DNA of 58,226 nt from a virus: IMG/VR virus record IMGVR_UViG_3300021364_002910, positions 1 to 58,226 of that record; one strand, given 5' to 3'. Below are positions 46,501 through 53,797 of this stretch, in pieces. Below the pieces are notes generated by a model. That model was not told where the DNA came from and did not search any database. It saw only the letters and a program-made list of their open reading frames with translations. The translations under genes and the position numbers were made by a program. How positions within the stretch are numbered: position 1 is the first letter of the stretch; the number at the start of each line of letters is the position of its first letter.

Positions 46501-49500
46501 TTCCATCAAACGGTTCGGTTTCTATTAAATTTAGTTGCGTTTGATTAGCATTTGTAAATTTATTCCATTTGAGTATAATTTCATCGTTTTCTGCAACTCC
46601 ATTATACAATTCTAAACCAACTCTTAGCAAAATATGATCAGTAGTAATTGACGCACTACCTGTTCTTACAAGAGTAGGATAATCACCTGTAAGCATCCTA
46701 GGTATCAAATTTGCATTTTCATCATTTAGATTATTTTGTAACAAAAATTCTGACGGGTTGAAAAAAGCTTCAAATATCTGTGCATCAGCTGCAGGTAGTA
46801 TTGTTATTAATGCTTGGTAGTACAATCCATTATATTTTACAATGTCTCCAGCAGTATATTGATTATTTTCACTAAAATCTCCTTGAATTTTTGTTTTTAG
46901 ATTAGAACTATTTGGTGCTCCTACAAACAAAAATCTACCATCATCTGTAATATCTATGCTATAACCAAATTTAGAATTTATATCTGTATCATGGGGTTCT
47001 AATATTTTTAAAATTTTCCATTCTTTATCTATCGAAGCTCTGCTATAAACATAAACTTTTCCGTTGCCATCGTCAGGCGATCCAACTGCCAAGTATGTGT
47101 TCCTGCTATCTACTGCAAAACTCTGCCCATAATTTGTATCAAGAGCAGTAGGATTTAGTATTTGATATTTTTTATTAAATAAAGATCCAGTTTTCATTAC
47201 TTTCCAATTATTTTCTTCATCTCCATCTAACCATATCGTAGCGTTTTCGTCTGGATCTTTATCAACAATTATTTTCAAATCTTGAACATCATTTGCTCTT
47301 GCCTTTACAAAATATGTTAATGTTCCTTTACATTCTAATAAATCTATATTTTGTAGTGTAGAAAACAACGCAGGTTCTGCTATACAGAAAATTTTATTTT
47401 GAATTATTCTAGATACTACAAAAAATCCTTTAACATCATTTATATTATTAAACACTGTTTGAACGCTAGAATCTCCCTCTTGTGACTGTAATAGGATAAC
47501 ATCTTTTATACCAATTATGTCATTTACTTGGATTGTATTGTCAATTTTATCTAACTTTACAAAAAATTCTTGAGCATTCTCTCCTATATCAATTGAAACA
47601 ATCTTAGAGAAATAATTTTTATATCTAAAAACGTTCCAACTTTTGTTAACATCTCCTACCCATACATAATCATTATAATTATAATTTTCTATATCTTGGG
47701 TAAGTATATCATCAAACTTTGTAATAATTTTTTCTACTTCTGTAGGAATAACATTACCTGCAGTAGGAAAATAATTTATTAATTGTTCTTTTATTGGAAA
47801 AGGTTTATGAGTATAATTATTTGGCTTGACGTAAGTTTCGTAACTTTTTATTCTATATATTAAGTCAGTTTCATTGGCTGCTATACTATCAGTTAATAAA
47901 ATAGGTTGTGGATTTAACTTAAAAACTTTATCTTCTAATACATAATCAACTTCGTCAAATGCTGTTACTCCGCCGTAAACACCTGTTCTTACTGCCCATT
48001 CTTCATAAAATTCTAAGCTATCTTTTTCTGCGCTTGCTAATACATCAAATAATTTTGTAAGTGAATTTTTTGTACCTTTTTCCTGAATATATCCTTGATA
48101 AAATTTGTATTGGCTTACATCATTATTAATGATATTTTCTAAAAAGTTTCTCTTTTGATATCCTATTAAATGCTGCGCTAATTTTTGTTGCTCTATGTCT
48201 AAATTATCACTGTCTAAATCATAAAAATCTTTAAATTGTTCTGCCTTATAATCAAAATTAGGATACAAATTTATTTCTGGAGCTTTATCTAATTGCCTCC
48301 ATTCTTTGTAATCAAAAAATTCTTTACCATTTATTTTATTCGTAGCTATATAATAAAATTCTTTATATTTAATTAAATCTCCAGCAGTATAATCTTCCCA
48401 TTGCATCCATTCTTTTGCTACAGCATCATCGTAAAAAAATCCAGGAATATTTAATCCTCCTGCCCAATTTGCAGTTCTATATCCTAAAACTTTTATCCGC
48501 TCTTGCCTATATCCAGGAGTTTTGTCAAAAATTGTATCATTAAACACTGTTTCATCGTCAATTAAAACAACGTGTTCTTTAGTAATCAGTGGTAATCTTA
48601 TTAAATATATCCCTGCATCAACGTTTGCTGGCTGCACACTAAAATTATTGCTATTATCTCTAAAGAATCTTAAGTTATTCTTATTGATTATAGTTCCGTC
48701 TGCTTGTAATATACTATACCCTTGTGACGAATTTAATGTATCGCCAACAATTGCAAAAGGATTTGTATAGTTTATTTTTTCAGCTCCGGGACTTAAAGTT
48801 AAAATTGCGCCAGCTTTCCAACTCTGCGTTACCCAAAAACAAAATTGTTTTGCAGAAAATAACCAATCTGCTACTTCATATTGGTTTTCAACAAATCTAT
48901 CAAAAGTAAAACCAATGCTTTCTAAATATTGTCCATAACCTAATAAAAAATCTACAACATTTTGATAATTTTTAAATAAAGTACCATAATCTAAATAACT
49001 AATAACTTTTTCAAACGTTACTCTATTTTTTAAATCAACACCCCCTGTTAATGGCAAGCTAGGAAGCGAGACAAATTTACTATTATCAAACGAGTTTTCA
49101 CTTACATGCGTTACTTTAGTCCTATAAAATTTATCTACTACTCTTACAATAGAATCTTGACTATATGTTTTATTAGCTTCCCACGTTAAGAAAGATTCGC
49201 TTACACCTCCTATATTAATAACTGTGTCGGAATCTTTAGGTATTGCTTTATAATATGGAAATTTGTTTAATAATCTATCATAACCTCTAACGTAAAAACC
49301 TTCTGGTTGTTTTTCTATTATTACACCACTATAAATAATTTCTTCAATATTAAAACTTGAGTTTAGGAAGATTTGATAATTTTCTTCAGGAATAAACACA
49401 TTACCCTGATTTAGCGGTGTCCTACTATCTAAAATTAATTTAAATTTAGATTTGTCTGTGAACCCGCCTACTTTAAAACTTAACTGATTGTTAATTTTTG

Positions 49501-52500
49501 CAACATTTTCTTTGTATTCTTTATAAAAATTTAAAAAAGCAGTATTTTGATATTCTACTATGTAATTTAATAATCCTGCGGTAATAACATCCTCTGTATC
49601 ATTAAACGTGCTAGGAAAAACTAATCTATTAATTTGTATATGATTGTTAGTATCTTTATAAATTATTTGTCCAGAATTACTCCTAATTTGCCTTATCCTA
49701 TCAAATCCAGTTGCAAAACTATACGCAGGCTTGTTAACAACAATTGCTGCAATCAAACTAAACCTATAGAGACTTGTTTTTTTCCAAGCACTTTCAACAG
49801 GTCCCCCATCACCAAATTTAAAACTGTCTTCTATATAATTTGGATTATACACAGATACAGCATTACTAAACGTAGGACTTAATAATTCTCCATGATCATC
49901 CACGGGTATCATTTTGTTTAAATAAGGCCTAACATATTTTTTATCAATTTTAAAATTAGGTTGTCGTATAATTCCATTTTCTAAATCTGACCATAAATGT
50001 AAATTGTTTTTTGTGTAAGGTCCTTTTCCATATTCATCATCCCACCAATTAGGTTTTACGCTAAATCCTAGCATTTCCCAAGGATGAGTGTGCGGTCTAT
50101 CGGTATCATACAAATATTTGTATATTTCTCTCCACCAACCTGGAGATTTTGAACCATCAGTTAATATACTTTTAGAAAAATTATATGTAAAAGAATTTAA
50201 TCTATCAAAATATCTATGCGGTGCATATTCGACATTTACAAACGTGGTCCAATCGATAAAATCTTTAATTAACACATTGTTTAAAAATTCTATAGGAGTA
50301 TCTGTTTTCCTATATGCACCACTTATAATATCATGAATATTAAAAAGACTATTATCATACTCAACTTTTAAATTATTATAAATTCTTTTTTCTAATTCTA
50401 AAATTAAATTATCTCTATAGTCCTTAAATACCGGTTGCAAACTGCCGTCATGTCCTTGAATAACAGCTTGTCCTTGCAACCATTCATCATAAATTGTTGT
50501 ATCTTGAGCTGCAATATTCCTATCATTAATTGGCATATAAAAAACTGTTTCTAGACCGTTAAATTTGTGTATAGTAAATTCTCCAGTACCTCCCAAACTA
50601 ATATCGTAATCTCTTGCTTCTTCGTATGTTTTAAACAATGGATAAAACCATCCTAATTTGTTATCGGAAATCGGCTCAAGTACTTCTAATCCATAAATTT
50701 TAAATGGTCCATTATCTATAGATGGTGTCACTTGGGTAGTAGTATCAATATAGAACTCTGGTTCATATTTAGGAAATAGTCCTAATTTTGTCGGAGTAGG
50801 AGGAATAAAGTTTGCCTTAGTACTTTCAAATTCATATATGTCAATTACATCATCTACATTTTTAAAACCAAAAATTCTTACAAATCCTTCGTCATTAAAA
50901 TCATAATCTTTTTTGTAAATCAACTGCTTATTGTTTCTGTAAACATTTACAGCTCTATAACTAGGTGTATTAATATCAAAAACTTTACTTAAAGCAAAAT
51001 ACTGTTCATCTGTATCAATAATTTTATAAGAATTTGTAAGTTGACCTCCATTTGGAACCATATCAGAAAAATAAAATGGCATAGATTCGTTCGCATCTTT
51101 GTTTATTTCTGATATTATTCTATCTACATGCTGTTTATCATATCCGGAAAACCCACTATTTGTAGCATAATCTATAAACTTCCGTTTAAACTTACTATAT
51201 TCTTTACCAGCAAACGAAATTGAATTTTGTATATTTGCCTTTTCATCTAATAAATGATAACTATATAGATTATATAAAGAAGAATGTTTCAAAAACTTTT
51301 TACCAAAACTGGATACATTTCCTACATCTCTTAAATTACTGTTTCCTGGAAATGATCCTATTATATCAGATGTTTCTTCTACAATTGTAAAGACATGATC
51401 TAAAACTTCTCCAAACGTAAATTCATTCAAATTTTCATTTAAAGGATTTTTTTCTAAACTAGCAGGAATTTCATAAAATCCTTTTTCATTTTTTTCTTTT
51501 TTTGACCGAGTTTTTATTGTTATTGAAGAGTTTTTTTCAATTGTATCAAAAAACTCTATATAATGTTTGCCATTTACATCCATAATTAATTTATAATGAA
51601 TATCTACCTTTTTAAGCTGATTTTCTACATAAACTCTTAACCATAAATCATTTATAAATGTATTATCATCATACATATCCAAAGCAAAAACTTTTTCTAA
51701 ACCATTACTAACATATAATCTAATTACAGTTTGTTTACCTTTTCCTGCTGCTGTCCAACCATTTATATTACTATATGTTTCTCTATCGATATATTTCCGT
51801 AAAAAAGCTATATCAGTTTTATATTGCGTTACTGTATTATCTAAATTGTAAGTAAATATATCGTTTAACAAATTAAATTCAAATATTATATCTCCACTAT
51901 TAATAATATTTTTGTACTCTAATGCAAATCCTAATTCGTCATCAACAATACCCTCACCTATTTTATATGAGAAAATTTTAGTACCATTAAATTGACTAAA
52001 GGAATATGTATTATTATCTTTTAACCATATATCGTTATTATCAAACATGTCAAAAAGTGGAGGCTGATTGACATTTACTTTATCTTGTGCTATTACCCAA
52101 TCTATTCCATTATAAAATAAATATTTTCCTTTATAAACATTACCGTTAGTTACTAAAACATTTTGATTTATTAACGGCAATGAATCTTCTTCTTCAACTA
52201 AGCTTATTTGCCGAGTATTTTGGAATGTAATAAATTTAACCTTAAATATGCGTCCATTTACTAAAACATCCGGATCTGCTAAAAATAAGATACGCATACC
52301 TTCTGTCAAATCAACCCCATCTATATTATATCCTATACTGCCTTCTATAATGCTAAATGCATCCTTTGTAAAATTATCTACTAAATCAACATTATCTTTT
52401 ATTTCTGTACCAAAGTTATACAATTTAATATTTGATTCAAATTCTATAATAGGTCTACTTGCCCGCAAGTTTACATCTATAGACGAATTTTGTCCATTTA

Positions 52501-53785
52501 ATTCTAAAGATTTTTCAATAACATCAATATGAAACCAACGGTTATATTTACTCCATAAATTTCCGTCATTACTTGCTCTGTTTATAGTAATATAATCTTT
52601 TTGTAAAGGATAACCAAGCGCCTCACTAAATGGTAATTGATCAAATCCATTATCATCAAATTCTACCTCAATATCATTAACAAATAAACTAGATAGGCTT
52701 AAATTATCACTGCTAATTAATTTAATTTGCTCTCCAACTCCTTCAACATACCATTCTCCTTGGCTATATTTTTCAGGAAAAACGGTGCCAGCAAAGTTAA
52801 TTTTCATACCATTAGACAAAGCAAAATTTGCACTTGTTGTATATGTAGCTTTTCCTATTATTTCATTTTCTACGTTTATTTCAGTATTTTCTAAAATATC
52901 AAAAATTTTAATTATTCCTGACAAATTAGGATCGTCTTTAGATATGTAAAAAAGAGTATCCGGCGCTGTTTCTGGAACTACAAATTCTATTACACCTTCT
53001 TCTAAAAATACATCTTCAATAATATTTCCATCTGTATCAAATTTTGTAATACCATTATCAAATACTAACGAAGTATTTGTTACAGGATCACCATACTCTC
53101 TACCTGGTGTAAATGTTATTCTTGTTGCGAATGTAATAGGATAACTAGGTACATTAACTTTAAACTGATAAGTTTGACCTCTATATAAAGTAATAGTTGG
53201 ATTATTTGATAATCCGTCTGGTGTAAATAGATACGTAACATTATCTATATTGTCTTTAAGTTGAATACTGTAAGTGCTTTGTACTTCTTTACTTTGCCCA
53301 ACAACTGTAACGGTTTGAGGTCCATTAGATAACCAATAATATTCTCTAAAATTGATGAATTTGTCCCAATCTATATGCGGATCCCACGCATAAGTTTCAC
53401 TAGAATTAATAGAATTATGATTTTTATAATTTCCTTTCCTTATTTTAATATTATTAATAAAATCATTATAATCAGCATAATAAGAAACATTACCTAAATT
53501 ATCTTTAATTAATGTTGCAGGTTCTAATTGATAATTTTCTCTATCTACATTGTTTTCTTCTATGTAAATATCTTTTGCATAATCAAATGCTTTTGCATTT
53601 TTTCGGCCTACAAATCCATTTACATTTTCAACTACACCAGGTTGTATCATTTGATCTAATGTAGAACTTAAAAATTTTTTATTAAAATTTGTTCTAAAAT
53701 ATTTAGGTAAATGGTTTACAGATTCTCTTTTATCATTGTCTCCAATAGGCAAATTTGGTTCAGTTTGGTTATTTTCAAAAGCCAT
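37550..53785 (-). CDS. giant virion protein (5,411 aa), baseplate/tail-fibre region
   Basis: One uninterrupted reading frame of 16.2 kb with AAAGGA before the ATG. It follows gp25 and gp6, where T4 has gp7 (about 1,030 aa), so it may be the functional counterpart of gp7 or a fused fibre; this is inference. Visible parts: an N-terminal FREYYWLSNGP segment, then a beta-sandwich module with LYRGQTYQFKVNVPSYPI (about 180-290); Y..GD.V.Y...YY.A strands (near 1540, 1800, 2310 and 3070) like carbohydrate-binding modules; FG-GAP-like repeats such as FGYSIDITDDGRFLFVGAP and FGKSISLNNDGTILVVGSP (about 2225-3250); two GGKGY..P.......GGGSGA-type repeats (about 3755 and 4135); and two RIDDENFG repeats (about 4532 and 5048). 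It has no signal peptide or protease site that I recognise. Confidence 0.9.
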   Translation of the reverse strand: MAFENNQTEPNLPIGDNDKRESVNHLPKYFRTNFNKKFLSSTLDQMIQPGVVENVNGFVGRKNAKAFDYAKDIYIEENNVDRENYQLEPATLIKDNLGNVSYYADYNDFINNIKIRKGNYKNHNSINSSETYAWDPHIDWDKFINFREYYWLSNGPQTVTVVGQSKEVQSTYSIQLKDNIDNVTYLFTPDGLSNNPTITLYRGQTYQFKVNVPSYPITFATRITFTPGREYGDPVTNTSLVFDNGITKFDTDGNIIEDVFLEEGVIEFVVPETAPDTLFYISKDDPNLSGIIKIFDILENTEINVENEIIGKATYTTSANFALSNGMKINFAGTVFPEKYSQGEWYVEGVGEQIKLISSDNLSLSSLFVNDIEVEFDDNGFDQLPFSEALGYPLQKDYITINRASNDGNLWSKYNRWFHIDVIEKSLELNGQNSSIDVNLRASRPIIEFESNIKLYNFGTEIKDNVDLVDNFTKDAFSIIEGSIGYNIDGVDLTEGMRILFLADPDVLVNGRIFKVKFITFQNTRQISLVEEEDSLPLINQNVLVTNGNVYKGKYLFYNGIDWVIAQDKVNVNQPPLFDMFDNNDIWLKDNNTYSFSQFNGTKIFSYKIGEGIVDDELGFALEYKNIINSGDIIFEFNLLNDIFTYNLDNTVTQYKTDIAFLRKYIDRETYSNINGWTAAGKGKQTVIRLYVSNGLEKVFALDMYDDNTFINDLWLRVYVENQLKKVDIHYKLIMDVNGKHYIEFFDTIEKNSSITIKTRSKKEKNEKGFYEIPASLEKNPLNENLNEFTFGEVLDHVFTIVEETSDIIGSFPGNSNLRDVGNVSSFGKKFLKHSSLYNLYSYHLLDEKANIQNSISFAGKEYSKFKRKFIDYATNSGFSGYDKQHVDRIISEINKDANESMPFYFSDMVPNGGQLTNSYKIIDTDEQYFALSKVFDINTPSYRAVNVYRNNKQLIYKKDYDFNDEGFVRIFGFKNVDDVIDIYEFESTKANFIPPTPTKLGLFPKYEPEFYIDTTTQVTPSIDNGPFKIYGLEVLEPISDNKLGWFYPLFKTYEEARDYDISLGGTGEFTIHKFNGLETVFYMPINDRNIAAQDTTIYDEWLQGQAVIQGHDGSLQPVFKDYRDNLILELEKRIYNNLKVEYDNSLFNIHDIISGAYRKTDTPIEFLNNVLIKDFIDWTTFVNVEYAPHRYFDRLNSFTYNFSKSILTDGSKSPGWWREIYKYLYDTDRPHTHPWEMLGFSVKPNWWDDEYGKGPYTKNNLHLWSDLENGIIRQPNFKIDKKYVRPYLNKMIPVDDHGELLSPTFSNAVSVYNPNYIEDSFKFGDGGPVESAWKKTSLYRFSLIAAIVVNKPAYSFATGFDRIRQIRSNSGQIIYKDTNNHIQINRLVFPSTFNDTEDVITAGLLNYIVEYQNTAFLNFYKEYKENVAKINNQLSFKVGGFTDKSKFKLILDSRTPLNQGNVFIPEENYQIFLNSSFNIEEIIYSGVIIEKQPEGFYVRGYDRLLNKFPYYKAIPKDSDTVINIGGVSESFLTWEANKTYSQDSIVRVVDKFYRTKVTHVSENSFDNSKFVSLPSLPLTGGVDLKNRVTFEKVISYLDYGTLFKNYQNVVDFLLGYGQYLESIGFTFDRFVENQYEVADWLFSAKQFCFWVTQSWKAGAILTLSPGAEKINYTNPFAIVGDTLNSSQGYSILQADGTIINKNNLRFFRDNSNNFSVQPANVDAGIYLIRLPLITKEHVVLIDDETVFNDTIFDKTPGYRQERIKVLGYRTANWAGGLNIPGFFYDDAVAKEWMQWEDYTAGDLIKYKEFYYIATNKINGKEFFDYKEWRQLDKAPEINLYPNFDYKAEQFKDFYDLDSDNLDIEQQKLAQHLIGYQKRNFLENIINNDVSQYKFYQGYIQEKGTKNSLTKLFDVLASAEKDSLEFYEEWAVRTGVYGGVTAFDEVDYVLEDKVFKLNPQPILLTDSIAANETDLIYRIKSYETYVKPNNYTHKPFPIKEQLINYFPTAGNVIPTEVEKIITKFDDILTQDIENYNYNDYVWVGDVNKSWNVFRYKNYFSKIVSIDIGENAQEFFVKLDKIDNTIQVNDIIGIKDVILLQSQEGDSSVQTVFNNINDVKGFFVVSRIIQNKIFCIAEPALFSTLQNIDLLECKGTLTYFVKARANDVQDLKIIVDKDPDENATIWLDGDEENNWKVMKTGSLFNKKYQILNPTALDTNYGQSFAVDSRNTYLAVGSPDDGNGKVYVYSRASIDKEWKILKILEPHDTDINSKFGYSIDITDDGRFLFVGAPNSSNLKTKIQGDFSENNQYTAGDIVKYNGLYYQALITILPAADAQIFEAFFNPSEFLLQNNLNDENANLIPRMLTGDYPTLVRTGSASITTDHILLRVGLELYNGVAENDEIILKWNKFTNANQTQLNLIETEPFDGNIRFVNDPNLKMSDVLTRKHVIQNKVEHIITINNAQVTPKLGDTVLTATAVGQIVYIYREDSAVNNYIIYINNVKGELQETADLYISEILVGDYTIVSPVDTYFDGMLMIQIEPYYLPYNTTDFGAGLVIQEVITDSSVSNMFYYNILDYTISENDTVPSLIRAFSYNGLNLDATAEVYRSMSYYALRLPKIASDNLVAGTEVSLYTNQLKKTVSKLRVRNTRFVLPPEVVAGEIIKQRNTDATATVYSSSVVIEENNIDPTRPIYIIEIQFYSANYDGAAFNFVDEIFGSISGEIFARPVGIIQDIYTSIEKIGFESQSAINDNNNGTEIWNLWDGYINYSENRYSDEGYPYVPIGKYYEDPLSPTLLKTDPGRTGQIIREKGTLNTAEVMYVQRNTPTNLTIYVDNVLGNWSQGLNFIVDGETQESQIEMLPYAGGIDLFGRPNIYTVVREIGITNTTSIGYGDIGKLAVFKHSLTLPIIVDQETGIQINELVGQEYIVYKKEIVEGLPRIAEIPSSVSRVWQEVNDLPIDNIGGSPSEYSKEGSVYIYERFGTNFVQIKQMLSTLRKDNHRFGIQVKCLKLQNEYRGYVVSADSDNDISYPGNLHLLKYTEDGEYYWNLAKSKQYKGLFNDQSYYFTGNIVYFYDLAHTFWVARTSIIPGSWNQELWSPVTELIDYTGILPNSNNLSMISDSAEISTLPNENLYDFATTFTTSNDGEVIAIKVYYDSFDAIAIYRKQDGFYRWMQNINAPKPNIDFGKSISLNNDGTILVVGSPKETIQNKEEGVVYIYNQINGNFELKAILESPFAHPLGMFGEKVLIDDNILVVTSKNGETTTKTTFDKSDTIFDENFTTFKFTNENVGSVNIFHLLDGYFIYRHKIAYTELGKKLHNNMILRLKKNNIYMGIPSYMDYGQIVEYGKGNTPLWNVERENKNVVDLNKIKKVFLYDKKSKNLIENLDYIDPLQGKIAGIAEQNLSYKLKYDPAIYTVGSSSVEVIVNENSAWGKENVGKLWWDISKIKYYYPYQSDISFSTNVWTKLWPTSSVDVYEWVASDLLPSQWDALSSTSEGFSQGITGLSKYGDNAYVKKKVYNSFTGKLSTVYYYWVKGITSIPNLDNRNLNSLKVSNLIRDPRNEGYPFVAFINENEFSLFNCEKYLKNDDTVISIQYYNDDNSEVNNVHYQYKIITDGLETSLPTSAIETKWVDSLVGYDAYGRTVPDPSLSEKYKYGNLNEPRQGWFVNKQEALKQYIERVNRVLLKQLIVGNKNLDALYSQDNYPSEILNYYDLVVDNKVELDNYGIAKAAQAEIVLEIENGKVTGVVVINPGRGYLKTPTYTVIGKGTGLELEFVLSSTGSISSVVILNPGKNYNKSSYVIIRKFTALVLSDETIFGKWSLYERDYTANSWSRIQSQGFNCSLYWDFIDWYMEGYNVNTKIDHIVDYSYQIFDINDSIGEIVKIQNIGNSGWLLLEKINNLENVDYTINYKTIGRQNGTIYFLPNLYDPYAAFVNFDLISYDSNFYDSIPSEEIRIIANAIKNDIFTGDLAYEYNQLFISTLKYVLQEQKNIDWVFKTNFLKIKHNVGTLRQDVTFNNDNLPSYEAYVKEVKPFKVKIREYLSAYEKIEESRSLTSDFDLPPSYNTIYNKILPQQVIALGDQLIGEENLQEYPYKFWLDNFSYEIIGVEIADGGKGYTWPPVLKFEGGGGSGASAICQIGDDGSIVSVNVTNGGKGYISTPNIFINGSLNEDGYDARLSVIVGNSKSRSLKTAIKIDRITSESVISVLATEEQFVGSGSKYVFDLTWPITYDRRKIQVSINSNILLFSEYTYENVLDSSKGYDRYFGRVILTLPAENFANVIINYEKNQSLLTAQDRIQLFYLPNVGQFGNDLAQLMEGVDYSGVEVKSFDFGNKSGWDTSGFLTSEYDTYDTAYEDVTYIIPRDLLFIQASGYQYKAQINFVNFAKAVNAIVNGDSPNIPTRFFEIFNVDALGNNLVDPLDGVSILNVLDEIIEYIDEDLNVIITSRLTFNSANAIQEFSLGETSNPTVINNIHTQILPIFDNLSDNDISDLFTEQILEDLQIVLPGVFEQGISYNVYKNNVRIDDENFGDNNLVTNPSALMKTIIGDGISNTLSLKDYAIEVETGDVFVIRKSSSDGSYLPTDLDYDALLLGGNINYSNAQGIAAEEIIVDGDNFVTPTNSKGTDEQIPGLVQDAVNITVYERPTVGTSNIVSRNYRGNGTQKSYNIGTLPRRKESTIVKINNVIQELDVDYSISYSNNNVTFVQTPAINAKINLITMGFSGDNILDLGTIIADGEKSAFKINARYEEDLHSQVTVNGENISYVLVNSDNEFNDSTNSVTIKFANRLSQGDIVRYAISFGSVKPYSELIIDDFIADGSSNQFILSQVPFVQEPAEWYTMVILNNKLLNPGYVETFVTTDSLEYNLKLYQVPLSSVSFKQLRIFLNGRELQHLKEWNFTSAGTINQFLRDDQQTGSSIAIKRGLSNPGDLLKVYINAWDDSTDSGGDYRYGYFEDGEFVKTPGKLHINVPLYDGDKIKVYQFSNHNTQNIDWQSFDIVERTDLGRGVSNAYVTRRKTDSNIIELDFEFNTNAKYSIYRNGIRIDDENFGTEAASNPTAEILTPYGTGARFVDLSAIGVQANDGDIIKIEQLQSEVILDEGASDWYELRRLRNGIVPLNSPAIDDQFVWVAKNGILLDPSVDYFISNDKMSVVLHQNLEENDNIQTIHFSGDKFQPSFAWKQFNDILNQNHYNVVNGQNNITLAVDLQWYDKTIQVVNGDKLPAPTRNSKYPGIVVVDGERIEYWNRNGNILTQLRRGTLGTGVKQTHKAGIEIYDQSLGTMIPYKDETKTISFVGNGVDNTFILDFIPNSVNEFEVYVGGVRLRKTELTTYKPELGLDSPEADTVLPPEFSLDGNNLNLTSIPGINQKITIIRRIGKIWSEPGVALSKSDNNIAKKIRSAQADLPR

Positions 53786-53797
53786 TTACATTTTCCT

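Noticed and set aside
37550-53785. Calling the giant protein gp7 outright
   Set aside because: Only its place after gp25 and gp6 supports this. No T4 gp7 motif was recognised, so it is recorded as inference.
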